This document shows, one piece after another, positions 1 through 7,806 of a stretch of 22,577 bases of DNA. How positions within the stretch are numbered: position 1 is the stretch's first letter; each line of letters opens with the position of its first letter. Origin of the DNA: an uncultured Alistipes sp. (GTDB lineage Bacteria; Bacteroidota; Bacteroidia; Bacteroidales; Rikenellaceae). The stretch covers positions 1 through 22,577 of the forward strand of contig CAMWGZ010000005.1 of assembly GCA_947173915.1 (NCBI GenBank). Reading direction: 5' to 3'. A program made the translations under genes and the position numbers. The notes under the pieces were generated by a model, which worked only from the letters and a program-made list of their open reading frames with translations, had not been told where the DNA came from and searched no databases.

Positions 1-634
1 CGAGGGCGAGATTACCTGGTCGAAGATGATCGACGACTTCTACGGTCCGTTCCACCGGATGGTCGATCAGGCCACCGCGACGCAGACCCCCAAGAACAAC
101 CAGGCGCGCGTCCTGGGCACCGATCCCGCGACGGGGCGGACGGTCAAGGCCCGCATCGGCCGCTACGGCCCGATGGTCGAGATCGAAGCTCCCGAGGGGG
201 AGAAGAGCCGGTTCGCCTCGCTCAAGAAGGGGCAGCTGATCGAGTCGATCACGCTCGACGAGGCGCTGGCGCTCTTCGCCCTGCCCCGCAACCTGGGGCA
301 GTACGAGGGCGAGGAGATGGTGGTCGGCATCGGCAAGTTCGGACCCTACGTGCGCTACGGCAAGTCGTTTGCCTCGCTCGCCCGCACGGACGACCCCTAT
401 ACCATCGGCTACGACCGTGCCGTGGAGCTGGTGCGCGAGCAGCAGAGCCGCGCCGCTGCGGCCCACACGCCGCTGAAGACCTTCGACGAGGAGCCGGAAC
501 TCCAGGTGCGCAGCGGACGCTACGGTCCCTACATCGCCTACAAGGGGAAGAACTACCGCATCCCGAAGGGCACGGAGCCGGAGTCGCTCTCGCTCGACCA
601 GTGCATGAACATCATCAAAACATCCAAGAAATAA
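1..634 (+). CDS. topA: DNA topoisomerase I, C-terminal part (5' end outside window)
   Basis: The frame is open from the left edge, reading EGEITWSKMIDDFYGPFHRM, so the methionine at 26 is internal and the true start lies upstream of the window. The first residues match the end of the type IA topoisomerase core. Three short C-terminal repeats of the topoisomerase type follow: one around GTDPATGRTVKARIGRYGP, one around GIGKFGPYVRYGKSFASL, and one around RSGRYGPYIAYKGKNYRIP. This arrangement, with no four-cysteine zinc fingers, is usual in Bacteroidetes. The enzyme relaxes negatively supercoiled DNA through a tyrosine-DNA intermediate; the catalytic tyrosine is not in the visible part. The next gene begins only 22 bases after the stop, so read-through transcription is likely. 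Confidence 0.93.
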   Translation, partial: EGEITWSKMIDDFYGPFHRMVDQATATQTPKNNQARVLGTDPATGRTVKARIGRYGPMVEIEAPEGEKSRFASLKKGQLIESITLDEALALFALPRNLGQYEGEEMVVGIGKFGPYVRYGKSFASLARTDDPYTIGYDRAVELVREQQSRAAAAHTPLKTFDEEPELQVRSGRYGPYIAYKGKNYRIPKGTEPESLSLDQCMNIIKTSKK

Positions 635-656
635 CCACAAAAAACACCGAATCACG

Positions 657-1853
657 ATGAAAAAACTCCTGTTACTTGCCGGGCTGGCGCTTGCGGTCTG
701 CTCGGCATCGGCCAAGAAACCCGCGAAGAGCGCGGAGGAGGGCTACAAGTTTACCGACCTGAAGACGGTTCCCGGCACTTCGGTCAAGGACCAGTTCCGC
801 AGCGGCACCTGCTGGTGCTACTCGACCCTGTCGTTCCTGGAGAACGAGATCCTGCGTGCCGGCGGTCCGGAGCTGGACCTTTCGGAAATGTGGATCGTCC
901 GCAACATGTACTATGAGAAGGGTGTGAAGTACGTCCGCATGCACGGCATGCTGAACTTCGCCCAGGGCGGTGCGGCGCACGACGTGATCGAGGGCATCAA
1001 GCTCTACGGCATCGTGCCCGAGGAGGTCTATCGCGGCCTGAACTACGGCACGGAGAAGCCTGTTTTCGGCGAGCTGGACGCTGCGCTGAAGGGTTATCTC
1101 GACGCGATCGTCAAGGCCCACAACAACGGGGTGCTGACCCCCGCCTGGAAGGACGGTCTCAATGCGCTGCTCGACACCTATTTCGGTCCCCGTCCCGAGA
1201 CCTTTACCTGGGAGGGCAAGGAATATACCCCCATGTCGTTCGCCGCGTCGCTGCCGATCAGCATGGACGACTACGTCGATGTGGGTTCGTTCACGCACCA
1301 TCCCTTCTACACCGACTTCATCATCGAGGTTCCCGACAACTGGATGTGGGGCACGGTCTATAACGTTCCGCTGGAGGAAATGATGGCCGTCGTCGATAAC
1401 GCGCTGGAGAACGGCTACTCGATCGAGTGGGGTACCGACGTGAGCGAGAAGGGATTCAGCCGCACTAAGGCGATCGGCATCATCCCCGAGACCGACCTGG
1501 AGAGCATGGGCGGTACGGAGGCCGAGAAGTGGGGCAAGCTGACCGATGCCGAGAAGGAGGCCGCGCTCTACAAGTTCGACGGTCCCGTTCGCGAGAAGAA
1601 GATCACGCAGGAGATGCGTCAGGAGGCCTACGACAATTACGAGACCACCGACGACCACGGCATGGTCATCGTCGGCACGGCCGTCGATCAGGCGGGCAAT
1701 CCTTTCTACAAGGTCAAGAACTCGTGGAACGTGCGTCCTCCCTACGACGGCTACTTCTATTTCTCGCGTCCGTTCGTGGAGTACAAGACCATTTCGGTCA
1801 TGGTCAATAAGAACGCCATCCCGCAGCCGATCCGCGAGAAGCTGGGCCTCTAA
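657..1853 (+). CDS. Secreted C1-family cysteine peptidase (aminopeptidase C / bleomycin hydrolase type)
   Basis: The 398-residue product starts with a clear signal peptide (MKKLLLLAGLALAVCSASA), so it probably acts in the periplasm; it shows no convincing lipobox. The papain-fold catalytic set is visible in bleomycin-hydrolase order: oxyanion Gln46 in KDQFRSGTCW, nucleophile Cys52 in GTCWCYS, His334 in DDHGMVIVG and Asn355 in KVKNSWN. The long insert between Cys and His, and the KNSWN block near the C-terminus, fit the PepC/bleomycin hydrolase branch of clan CA rather than papain itself. Such enzymes trim N-terminal residues from peptides. The gene lies 22 bases after topA and is followed by a strong hairpin. 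A second cysteine (Cys54) sits two residues after the presumed nucleophile. The family is confident; the substrate is not known. Confidence 0.88.
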   Translation: MKKLLLLAGLALAVCSASAKKPAKSAEEGYKFTDLKTVPGTSVKDQFRSGTCWCYSTLSFLENEILRAGGPELDLSEMWIVRNMYYEKGVKYVRMHGMLNFAQGGAAHDVIEGIKLYGIVPEEVYRGLNYGTEKPVFGELDAALKGYLDAIVKAHNNGVLTPAWKDGLNALLDTYFGPRPETFTWEGKEYTPMSFAASLPISMDDYVDVGSFTHHPFYTDFIIEVPDNWMWGTVYNVPLEEMMAVVDNALENGYSIEWGTDVSEKGFSRTKAIGIIPETDLESMGGTEAEKWGKLTDAEKEAALYKFDGPVREKKITQEMRQEAYDNYETTDDHGMVIVGTAVDQAGNPFYKVKNSWNVRPPYDGYFYFSRPFVEYKTISVMVNKNAIPQPIREKLGL

Positions 1854-1882
1854 GCCCGCCTGCTCGCGCAGCGTAATGTTTT

Positions 1883-1918
1883 CCGGGTCGGAGAGTAAGG
1901 CTTTACTCTCCGACCCGG
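1883..1918 (+). terminator. Perfect 16-bp hairpin, probable terminator of the peptidase gene
   Basis: Arms at 1883-1898 and 1903-1918 are exact reverse complements around the 4-base loop GGCT. The hairpin begins 30 bases after the peptidase stop. The tail that follows (TTCGTTCT) is only moderately T-rich, so it may be an imperfect terminator or an mRNA-end stabiliser. Confidence 0.55.
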
Positions 1919-2071
1919 TTCGTTCTGCCCCGGCACGACCGCCTGTTCTGAGGCAGGGCGGGAGGCTTCGGAACTTCCCGCAGTCCGGAGCGGCCGGGAG
2001 TAGGGGAGGGCGGAGGAGGGCCTGTGCTGTTTTATTCCGGTCGAAAGGGAGGCGGTTCGGAATGTTCTTCC

Positions 2072-2079
2072 TATTTTTG
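2072..2079 (+). promoter_or_regulatory. Bacteroidetes -7 element upstream of the MATE gene
   Basis: TATTTTTG matches the Bacteroidetes -7 consensus TAnnTTTG exactly and ends 5 bases before the start codon at 2085. No clear TTG -33 element is seen at the usual distance. A transcript starting from here would have almost no 5' leader. Confidence 0.5.
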
Positions 2080-2084
2080 CAGCG

Positions 2085-3464
2085 ATGAAACCGACCGCCA
2101 CAACCCGTTCGCTCGGAAGCGAGCCGATTCCCCGGCTCCTCGCCCGCTATGCCGTGCCGGCGATCATCGCGACGGTCTCCACCTCGCTCTACAACATCAT
2201 CGACAGCATCTTCATCGGGCGCGGCGTGGGGCCGCTCGCCCTCTCGGCGCTGGCGCTTGCCATGCCGCTGATGAACATCCTCTCGGCGTTCGGTTCGATG
2301 ATCGGCATCGGAGCCGCCGCGCTGCTCTCGATCCGTCTGGGCCGCGACGACCGTGCGGGCGCGGAGCGGACGCTGGGCAACGCCGTCGTGCTGCATCTGG
2401 CCGTCGGTGCGGCGTTCATGCTGCTGGGGCTGTCGGGGCTGGACCCGATCCTGCGGGCCTTCGGCGCGAGCGACTGCACGATCGGCTATGCCCGCGATTT
2501 CATGCGTGTCATTCTGGGCGGCACGGTCGTGAACCAGCTCTTTCTGGGGCTGAACGAACTGCTCCGCGCCTCGGGGCATCCCCGCCGGGCGATGGCGGTC
2601 ATGCTCGTTACGGTGGTGCTGAACTGCCTGCTTTGCCCGCTGTTCCTTTTCGGATTCGGCTGGGGCGTGCGCGGCGCGGCTCTGGCGACGGTGCTCGCGC
2701 AGAGCGTCGCTCTGGTGCTGACGATGGCCCATTTCGCCGCGCGCGGCAGCTTCCCCCGTTTCCGGTCCGGTATTTTCCGCATCGACCGCCGCATCGCCGG
2801 CGGCATTTTGGCCATCGGGCTGGCACCCTTCCTGCTGCATCTCTGCGCCTCGGCGGTGGTGGTGGCTGTCAATTGCGCGCTGCGGGCGACGGGGGGCGAT
2901 GAGGCCATCGGGGCCTACGGGATCGTCTATCGCGTGGCGATGCTCTTCCTGATGGTCGTGACGGGACTCAACCGGGGCATGCAGCCTGTCGTGGGCTACA
3001 ATTACGGTGCGGGGCGCTTCGACCGGATGCTGGGTGCGCTGGGCCGCACGGCCCTCTGCGCCGTCTGCGTGACGAGCGTCGGGTTCCTCATCGCCGAGCT
3101 GCTGCCCGGCCGGGCGGCCCAGCTCTTCGTCGATGCGGCGGACGGTGCGGCGGCCGAGCGGACGATCGCTCTGGCGACCGAGGGGCTGCGCCTCGCGCTG
3201 GCGGCATTCCCGGCCGTCGGGTTTCAGATCGTCGCCTCCAACTTCTTTCAGTACATCGGCAAGCCGCGGCAGTCGATCTTCCTTTCGCTGACGCGCCAGC
3301 TGCTTTTCCTCATCCCGCTGCTGTGGCTGCTGCCGCCCCGGCTGGGTACGCAGGGGGTCTGGCTGGCCATGTGCGCGGCCGATGCCGCCGCCTCGCTGCT
3401 GGCCGGGGCGCTGCTCTGGCGGCAGGTGCTCCGGCTGCGCCGCACGCAGGGGCGCAGGGCGTGA
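2085..3464 (+). CDS. MATE family multidrug/cation efflux protein
   Basis: The 459-residue protein is hydrophobic throughout, consistent with about 12 membrane segments. The MATE family is recognised from the N-terminal PRLLARYAVPAIIATVSTSL and SLYNIIDSIFIGRG block, and the middle block NELLRASGHPRRAMAVMLV followed by an LFLFGFGWGVRGAALATV stretch. The C-terminal half repeats the pattern (TGLNRGMQPVVGYNYGAGR). The family exports cationic drugs or metabolites from the cytoplasm using a Na+ or H+ gradient. Substrate cannot be read from sequence. The ATG at 2085 gives the normal family N-terminus, and no later ATG would preserve the first helix. The gene stands alone, with a -7 element directly before it. 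Confidence 0.92.
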   Translation: MKPTATTRSLGSEPIPRLLARYAVPAIIATVSTSLYNIIDSIFIGRGVGPLALSALALAMPLMNILSAFGSMIGIGAAALLSIRLGRDDRAGAERTLGNAVVLHLAVGAAFMLLGLSGLDPILRAFGASDCTIGYARDFMRVILGGTVVNQLFLGLNELLRASGHPRRAMAVMLVTVVLNCLLCPLFLFGFGWGVRGAALATVLAQSVALVLTMAHFAARGSFPRFRSGIFRIDRRIAGGILAIGLAPFLLHLCASAVVVAVNCALRATGGDEAIGAYGIVYRVAMLFLMVVTGLNRGMQPVVGYNYGAGRFDRMLGALGRTALCAVCVTSVGFLIAELLPGRAAQLFVDAADGAAAERTIALATEGLRLALAAFPAVGFQIVASNFFQYIGKPRQSIFLSLTRQLLFLIPLLWLLPPRLGTQGVWLAMCAADAAASLLAGALLWRQVLRLRRTQGRRA

Positions 3465-3492
3465 TTTCCTGCCCGCTGCGGGGCGGAAAGAC

Positions 3493-3528
3493 GGGGCGGG
3501 CGGAGCCCCTCCGGAGGATGATTTTTTT
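3493..3528 (+). terminator. Possible terminator after the MATE gene
   Basis: A GGGGC/GCCCC stem (3493-3497 with 3505-3509) and the overlapping palindrome CCTCCGGAGG (3508-3517) precede a run of seven T at 3522-3528. The T run is not directly next to the main stem, so the call is weak. Confidence 0.35.
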
Positions 3529-3538
3529 GCCCGAAAAG

Positions 3539-3567
3539 TTGTCCGATTGATTTTTTTTGTATATTTA
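3539..3567 (+). promoter_or_regulatory. Promoter of the EF-G2-like gene
   Basis: TTG at 3539-3541 and TATATTTA at 3560-3567 (7 of 8 to TAnnTTTG, counting the two n positions) are separated by 18 bases. The predicted transcription start near 3572 would leave a leader of about 80 bases before the ATG at 3654, longer than for other genes here, leaving room for control in the leader. Confidence 0.5.
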
Positions 3568-3653
3568 TAAGGCGAAGTTCGAAGAAAAAGGCTTTCGGAT
3601 CCGTTTCGTGAAGCCGGCGACCGAGCGACAAAACCTTAAAAAACGATAGGAAT

Positions 3654-5810
3654 ATGAAAAACTATTCAGCAAAAGAGATCAAGAACATCGTTCTTATTGG
3701 CGCACCCGGCACGGGCAAGACCACCCTGGCCGAAGCGATGGCTTACGAAGGCAAGGTTATCGACCGCCGGGGCAGCATCGAGGCAGGCAATACGCTCTCG
3801 GACAACACGGACATCGAACACGAATACAAGCGTTCGATCTATTCGACGATTCTCTTTACCGAATTCATGGAGCGCAAGCTCAATATCATAGACTGTCCCG
3901 GCTCGGACGACTTCTGCGGCAGCCTCTTCTCGGCCTTCAAGGTGGGCGACGTGGGGGTAATGGTCTTCAACGCCCAGCACGGCTGGGAGGTCGGCAGCGA
4001 GATCCAGGCCCGCTACGCGCGGCTGCTCAACAAGCCGATCATCGCGTTCGTCAATCAGCTCGATTCCGACAAGGCCAACTTCGAGGCCACGTTCGAGGCG
4101 ATCAAGGCCGCCTCGCGCGTGAAGCCGGTCATCGTGCAGTATCCGGTCAATCAGGGTGCGGGATTCGACTCCTTCATCGACGTGCTGCTGATGAAAATGT
4201 ATCGTTTCAAGGATGAGAACGGCACCCGCGAGGAGCTGGAGATTCCCGCCGGGGAGCTGGAGCGGGCCCGGGCGCTCAACAAGGAGCTGGTCGAGGTGGC
4301 GGCCGAGCATGACGACGCGCTGATGGAGCTTTACTTCGAGAAGGGGTCGCTCACGCAGGACGACATCCGCGCCGGCCTGAAGATCGGTGTGTCGCGCCGC
4401 GAGGTCATCCCTGTCTTCTGCGGCAGCGGCAAGCGCGACATCGGCACCAAGCGTCTGATGGAGTTCATCATCAACGTCGCGCCGGGTCCGCTCAAGGCAC
4501 CCGCTTTCCTCTCGACCGAGGGCGAGGAGATCGCGGCCGATGCCGAGGCTCCGGCCGCAGCGTTCGTCTTCAAGAGCCAGATCGAGCAGCACATCGGCGA
4601 GATCTCCTACCTGCGCGTGATCCGGGGACGGCTCACGGAGGGCATGGAGCTGGTCAATACCCGCACCGGCAACAAGGAGAAGATCTCCCAGCTGTTCGCC
4701 GTTGCCGGCAAGAACCGCATCAAGGTAACCGAACTGTCGGCCGGCGACATCGGCTGCACCGTGAAGCTCAAGGGCACGCGCACCAACGATACGCTCGCCG
4801 CGCCGGGCGCGCCCGTGTCGATCGACCCGATCGTCTTCCCCGAACCCCGCTACCGCGCGGCGATCAAGACCAAGGATCAGGGCGACGACGAGAAACTGGG
4901 CAAGATTCTGAACGATGCCAAGTACGAGGATCCGACCATTCTGGTCGATTACTCGAAGGAGTTGAAGCAGACCATCATCCAGGGTCAGGGCGAACACCAC
5001 CTCAACATCCTGCGTTCGCGCATCGCCTCCGAAAACAAGCTCCAGTACGAATATGTCGCTCCGAAGATCCCCTACCGCGAGACCATCACGAAGGTGGCTC
5101 AGGCCGACTACCGCCACAAGAAGCAGTCGGGCGGTGCCGGTCAGTTCGGCGAGGTGCACCTGATCGTCGAGCCTTACTGCGAGGGCATGCCCGAACCGAA
5201 GAACTACAAGGTTGCGGGCAAGGGCGACCTGGTGGTCAATGTCAAGAACAAGGAGGAGTACGATCTTCCGTGGGGCGGCAAGCTGCAGTTCTACAGCGCC
5301 ATCGTGGGCGGAGCGATCGATGCCCGCTTCATGCCGGCGATCCTCAAGGGCGTGATGGAGAAGATGGACGAGGGTCCGCTGACGGGTTCCTATGCCCGCG
5401 ATATCCGCGTGGTGGTTTACGACGGCAAGATGCACCCGGTGGATTCGAACGAAATCTCCTTCAAGCTGGCCGCGCGCAACGCCTTCAAGGAGGCTTTCCG
5501 CAATGCCGGTCCGAAGATCATGGAGCCGATCTACGACGTTGAGGTGCTGACCCCGAGCGAATACATGGGTGCCGTGATGAGCGACCTGCAGAACCGCCGG
5601 GCGATGATCATGGGTATGGAGTCCGACAAAGGCTTCGACCGCCTGAACGCCCGCGTGCCGCTGGCCGAGTTGTACCGCTATTCGACGACGCTGTCGTCGC
5701 TCAGCTCGGGTGCCGCGACCTACTCGATGAAGTTCGCCTCCTACGAGCAGGTGCCCTCCGACGTGCAGGAGAAGCTGCTCAAGGCCTACACCGATACCGA
5801 CGAGGAGTAA
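3654..5810 (+). CDS. fusA2: EF-G paralog (EF-G2 type) with non-canonical GTPase motifs
   Basis: The 718-residue protein has the full EF-G layout: G domain, domain II, then the domain III-V block with GQGEHHLNILRSR and the domain IV motif QSGGAGQFGE (residues 491-500). The G domain departs from housekeeping EF-G. The P-loop is GAPGTGKTT (16-24) instead of AHIDAGKTT; the switch I RGIT block appears as RSIY (60-63); switch II is DCPGSDDF (80-87) instead of DTPGHVDF, so the catalytic histidine position is Ser84; G4 is NQLD (134-137) instead of NKMD. Established knowledge: a Bacteroides EF-G paralog called EF-G2 has been reported to support translocation without GTPase activity and to matter for gut colonisation. 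Assignment to that group is inferred from these motifs. The gene is monocistronic, with its own promoter and a strong terminator. Confidence 0.88.
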   Translation: MKNYSAKEIKNIVLIGAPGTGKTTLAEAMAYEGKVIDRRGSIEAGNTLSDNTDIEHEYKRSIYSTILFTEFMERKLNIIDCPGSDDFCGSLFSAFKVGDVGVMVFNAQHGWEVGSEIQARYARLLNKPIIAFVNQLDSDKANFEATFEAIKAASRVKPVIVQYPVNQGAGFDSFIDVLLMKMYRFKDENGTREELEIPAGELERARALNKELVEVAAEHDDALMELYFEKGSLTQDDIRAGLKIGVSRREVIPVFCGSGKRDIGTKRLMEFIINVAPGPLKAPAFLSTEGEEIAADAEAPAAAFVFKSQIEQHIGEISYLRVIRGRLTEGMELVNTRTGNKEKISQLFAVAGKNRIKVTELSAGDIGCTVKLKGTRTNDTLAAPGAPVSIDPIVFPEPRYRAAIKTKDQGDDEKLGKILNDAKYEDPTILVDYSKELKQTIIQGQGEHHLNILRSRIASENKLQYEYVAPKIPYRETITKVAQADYRHKKQSGGAGQFGEVHLIVEPYCEGMPEPKNYKVAGKGDLVVNVKNKEEYDLPWGGKLQFYSAIVGGAIDARFMPAILKGVMEKMDEGPLTGSYARDIRVVVYDGKMHPVDSNEISFKLAARNAFKEAFRNAGPKIMEPIYDVEVLTPSEYMGAVMSDLQNRRAMIMGMESDKGFDRLNARVPLAELYRYSTTLSSLSSGAATYSMKFASYEQVPSDVQEKLLKAYTDTDEE

Positions 5811-5832
5811 CTGGCGGTCGTCGCAGACGAGA

Positions 5833-5876
5833 AGAGCGGCGCAGGACACGCGAGGTTCTGCGCCGCTCTCGTTTTT
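5833..5876 (+). terminator. Rho-independent terminator of the EF-G2-like gene
   Basis: A 12-bp stem (5833-5844 with 5858-5869, core GAGCGGCGCAG/CTGCGCCGCTC) with a 13-base loop is followed by TTTTT at 5872-5876. It starts 22 bases after the stop codon and lies between convergent genes. Confidence 0.85.
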
Positions 5877-5938
5877 GCCGCTGCGGCGGGAGGGCGTCAC
5901 TCCTGCGCCGCTCCTGTTTGCGGGCCGCTCCGGGGGCG

Positions 5939-6766
5939 TTACTCCTGCGCCCCGGCCTTTGGCTCCTCTTCGGGGAAGACGAAGCGCAGCAGCGCCTCGG
6001 CCGTCGCCTGCGGCTCCTCGATGAAGCCCATGTGTCCCGACTGTTCGAGCCAAACCACCTCTGCCTGCGTGTGGCGGGCAGCCAGCTCCTCCGCCTTTTC
6101 GCGCGGAATGTAGCCGTCCTCCCTGCCGAAGAGGAAGCATTGCCGCACGGGGGAGCGTTGCAGCATCTCGTTGCGGTCCGGCCGCTCGATCATGCCGTTG
6201 AGCAGCGCCGTGATCCCCTCGTCCTCGGTGATGAAGATCTGCTCGGCGAGGTCCTCGATGTTGTCCCGGAGCCGCTTCCGGTTCCCGGGGGCGAAGCCCG
6301 CCTCGGGCGCGATGCGCGCCAGCGCCTCCTTCTTGCCCGCCTCGATCAGGCGGATCTCGCGGCGGCGGTTCTCCCGCTTCTCTTCGGTGTCGGCATCGGG
6401 CGTGGAGCTGAGCAGGACGATGCCGTCGAGCCGCTCGGGGTATCTTTCGCAGAAGGCGAGCGCCGCGTAGCCGCCCATCGAGTGGCCGACGAGCGTGCAG
6501 CGTTCGATGCCCAGCGCGTCGAGCGCCCCCCGGACCGTGTCGGCCAGGTACTCCATCGTGTGGACGGGGCCGGCCACCGTCGAGATGCCGTGTCCCGGCA
6601 GGTCGAGCGTCAGGATGCGCGCCCGTTTGTAGAGCAGCGGCACGAAGTCGTCCCAGACGAGCATCGACTCGAGGTAGCCGTGCAGCAGGACGATGCAGCG
6701 GTCGCCCGTTTGCGAGTCGCAGAGGTGCAGGGGCGTGTCGCCCGCCATGATGAATTTTTCGATCAT
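5939..6766 (-). CDS. Alpha/beta-fold hydrolase
   Basis: The 275-residue protein begins [18 protein letters not shown]; a longer open frame upstream is low-complexity and runs into dapF, so the ATG at 6766 is preferred. The alpha/beta hydrolase fold is shown by the oxyanion-hole strand [10 protein letters not shown], the strand LDLPGHGIS, the nucleophile elbow GHSMGG with Ser96, the acid Asp217 in FGREDGYIP, and His245 in QSGHMGF. The catalytic triad is complete. It has no signal peptide, so it is cytoplasmic. It resembles the BioH/esterase/haloperoxidase-like cluster, but the substrate cannot be named. It lies 88 bases downstream of dapF on the same strand and is probably co-transcribed with it. 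Confidence 0.87.
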   Translation of the reverse strand: MIEKFIMAGDTPLHLCDSQTGDRCIVLLHGYLESMLVWDDFVPLLYKRARILTLDLPGHGISTVAGPVHTMEYLADTVRGALDALGIERCTLVGHSMGGYAALAFCERYPERLDGIVLLSSTPDADTEEKRENRRREIRLIEAGKKEALARIAPEAGFAPGNRKRLRDNIEDLAEQIFITEDEGITALLNGMIERPDRNEMLQRSPVRQCFLFGREDGYIPREKAEELAARHTQAEVVWLEQSGHMGFIEEPQATAEALLRFVFPEEEPKAGAQE

Positions 6767-6854
6767 AATCGTATGTGGTGGTTTTTCGGTTTCGGAGCGT
6801 GTGCCGGCCTTCGGCTGCGGCGCTCCGCCGCTTCGGGAAGGGCGGTGCGGCCGG

Positions 6855-7673
6855 TCACTTGCCGCAAGGGAGGTTCGCCGGGTCGTATTCGCCCTCGAAC
6901 ACCTTGCGGGCGGGACCCGAGAGGCGGATGTTCGTGTAGCGGCCGGGGCGGGGTTCGTCGAACGATACGCCGAGCAGTCCGCCGCGGACATGGACCGCGA
7001 AGCGGCGCAGGGCGGGTTGCTGCGTGGCGTGAATCGTCAGCGCCGCCGCGACCGATCCCGTGCCGCAGGCGAGGGTTTCGGCCTCCACGCCCCGTTCGTA
7101 GGTGCGGACGGCAATTTCGCCCGCTGCTGCGGTTTGCACGAAATTGACGTTGGTCCCCTCGCGGAAGCGCGCGTCGTAGCGGATGGCGCGGCCGAGGCGC
7201 GGCACGTCGGTCCGCTCCAGGTCGTCCGTCACGACGACGTAGTGGGGGACCCCCGTGTTGAGGAACCACCCCTCGCCGCTGCGTTCGATCCGCTCCACGT
7301 CGATCATCCCCAGCTCCACTTCGCCGCAGAACGCTTCCGCACGGCGGATCAGCGCTTCGTGCGTGCCATCGATCGAATCGAACCGTTTGCGCTCGCCTCC
7401 GATGCCCAGGTGGTGGGCGAAGAGGGCGAAGCAGCGTCCGCCGTTGCCGCACATCTCGCCGGCCGAGCCGTCGGCGTTGTAGTAGCGCATCGAGCAGTCG
7501 CAGCCGGCGGCGGTCGGGGCGGAGAGGGTCAGCAGCCCGTCGGCTCCCACGCCGAAATGGCGGTCGCAGAGCCGGGCGATCGTCTCCCCGGAGGGGGCGG
7601 CGCTCCCGTCGCGCAGGTCGAGCAGGATGAAGTCGTTGCCTGCTCCTTCGTATTTCGAAAATCGGATCTTCAT
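6855..7673 (-). CDS. dapF: Diaminopimelate epimerase
   Basis: The 272-residue product starts [19 protein letters not shown], the standard DapF N-terminus; a longer frame starting at 7925 would cross the control region and enter the nitroreductase gene. The two catalytic cysteines are present in their motifs: Cys75 in [10 protein letters not shown] and Cys203 in [11 protein letters not shown]. The enzyme interconverts LL- and meso-diaminopimelate, supplying the meso form for lysine and peptidoglycan, in the cytoplasm. Length matches the family. It is transcribed away from the nitroreductase, probably from the -7 element at 7750-7743, giving a leader of about 65 bases. In many Bacteroidetes dapF is followed by the LL-diaminopimelate aminotransferase; here an alpha/beta hydrolase follows instead. 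Confidence 0.96.
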   Translation of the reverse strand: MKIRFSKYEGAGNDFILLDLRDGSAAPSGETIARLCDRHFGVGADGLLTLSAPTAAGCDCSMRYYNADGSAGEMCGNGGRCFALFAHHLGIGGERKRFDSIDGTHEALIRRAEAFCGEVELGMIDVERIERSGEGWFLNTGVPHYVVVTDDLERTDVPRLGRAIRYDARFREGTNVNFVQTAAAGEIAVRTYERGVEAETLACGTGSVAAALTIHATQQPALRRFAVHVRGGLLGVSFDEPRPGRYTNIRLSGPARKVFEGEYDPANLPCGK

Positions 7674-7742
7674 CGTTGGAGTTCGGCACGCCGCTTGCGG
7701 CGGCGGTCTGCGCGCACGTCGGGAGCGTACCGTAACGTGAGG

Positions 7743-7750
7743 CAAAAATA
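7743..7750 (-). promoter_or_regulatory. -7 element for dapF
   Basis: Read on the minus strand the sequence is TATTTTTG, an exact match to TAnnTTTG, about 70 bases before the dapF start. No good -33 TTG is seen. It mirrors the element at 7773-7780. Confidence 0.5.
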
Positions 7751-7752
7751 CG

Positions 7753-7769
7753 AAACTTTCTAAAAGTTT
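7753..7769. repeat. Inverted repeat between divergent -7 elements
   Basis: AAACTTT (7753-7759), spacer CTA, then AAAGTTT (7763-7769). The centre coincides, within one base, with the centre of the two opposed -7 elements, so the whole 7743-7780 stretch is an imperfect 38-bp palindrome. It could be an operator for a dimeric regulator (inference). Confidence 0.5.
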
Positions 7770-7772
7770 TGT

Positions 7773-7780
7773 TATTTTTG
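7773..7780 (+). promoter_or_regulatory. -7 element for the nitroreductase gene
   Basis: TATTTTTG matches TAnnTTTG exactly. The expected transcription start near 7785 leaves about 22 bases before the ATG at 7807. This decides against the upstream GTG at 7780, which lies inside the promoter element. Confidence 0.55.
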
Positions 7781-7806
7781 TGCGATTTAGCCTAAAACCC
7801 GTTTCT

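Noticed and set aside
672..2840. 722-codon open frame on the minus strand across the peptidase and MATE genes
   Set aside because: Arg/His/Asp-rich low-complexity translation with no motif, antisense to two well-supported genes; typical shadow in high-GC DNA.
3666..6140. 824-codon minus-strand frame over the EF-G2-like gene
   Set aside because: Antisense shadow; its composition follows the third-position GC bias of the sense gene and shows no recognisable domain.
6767..6991. N-terminal extension of the alpha/beta hydrolase
   Set aside because: Low-complexity Arg/Ser/Pro/Thr translation overlapping the dapF 3' end; the family N-terminus starts at 6766.
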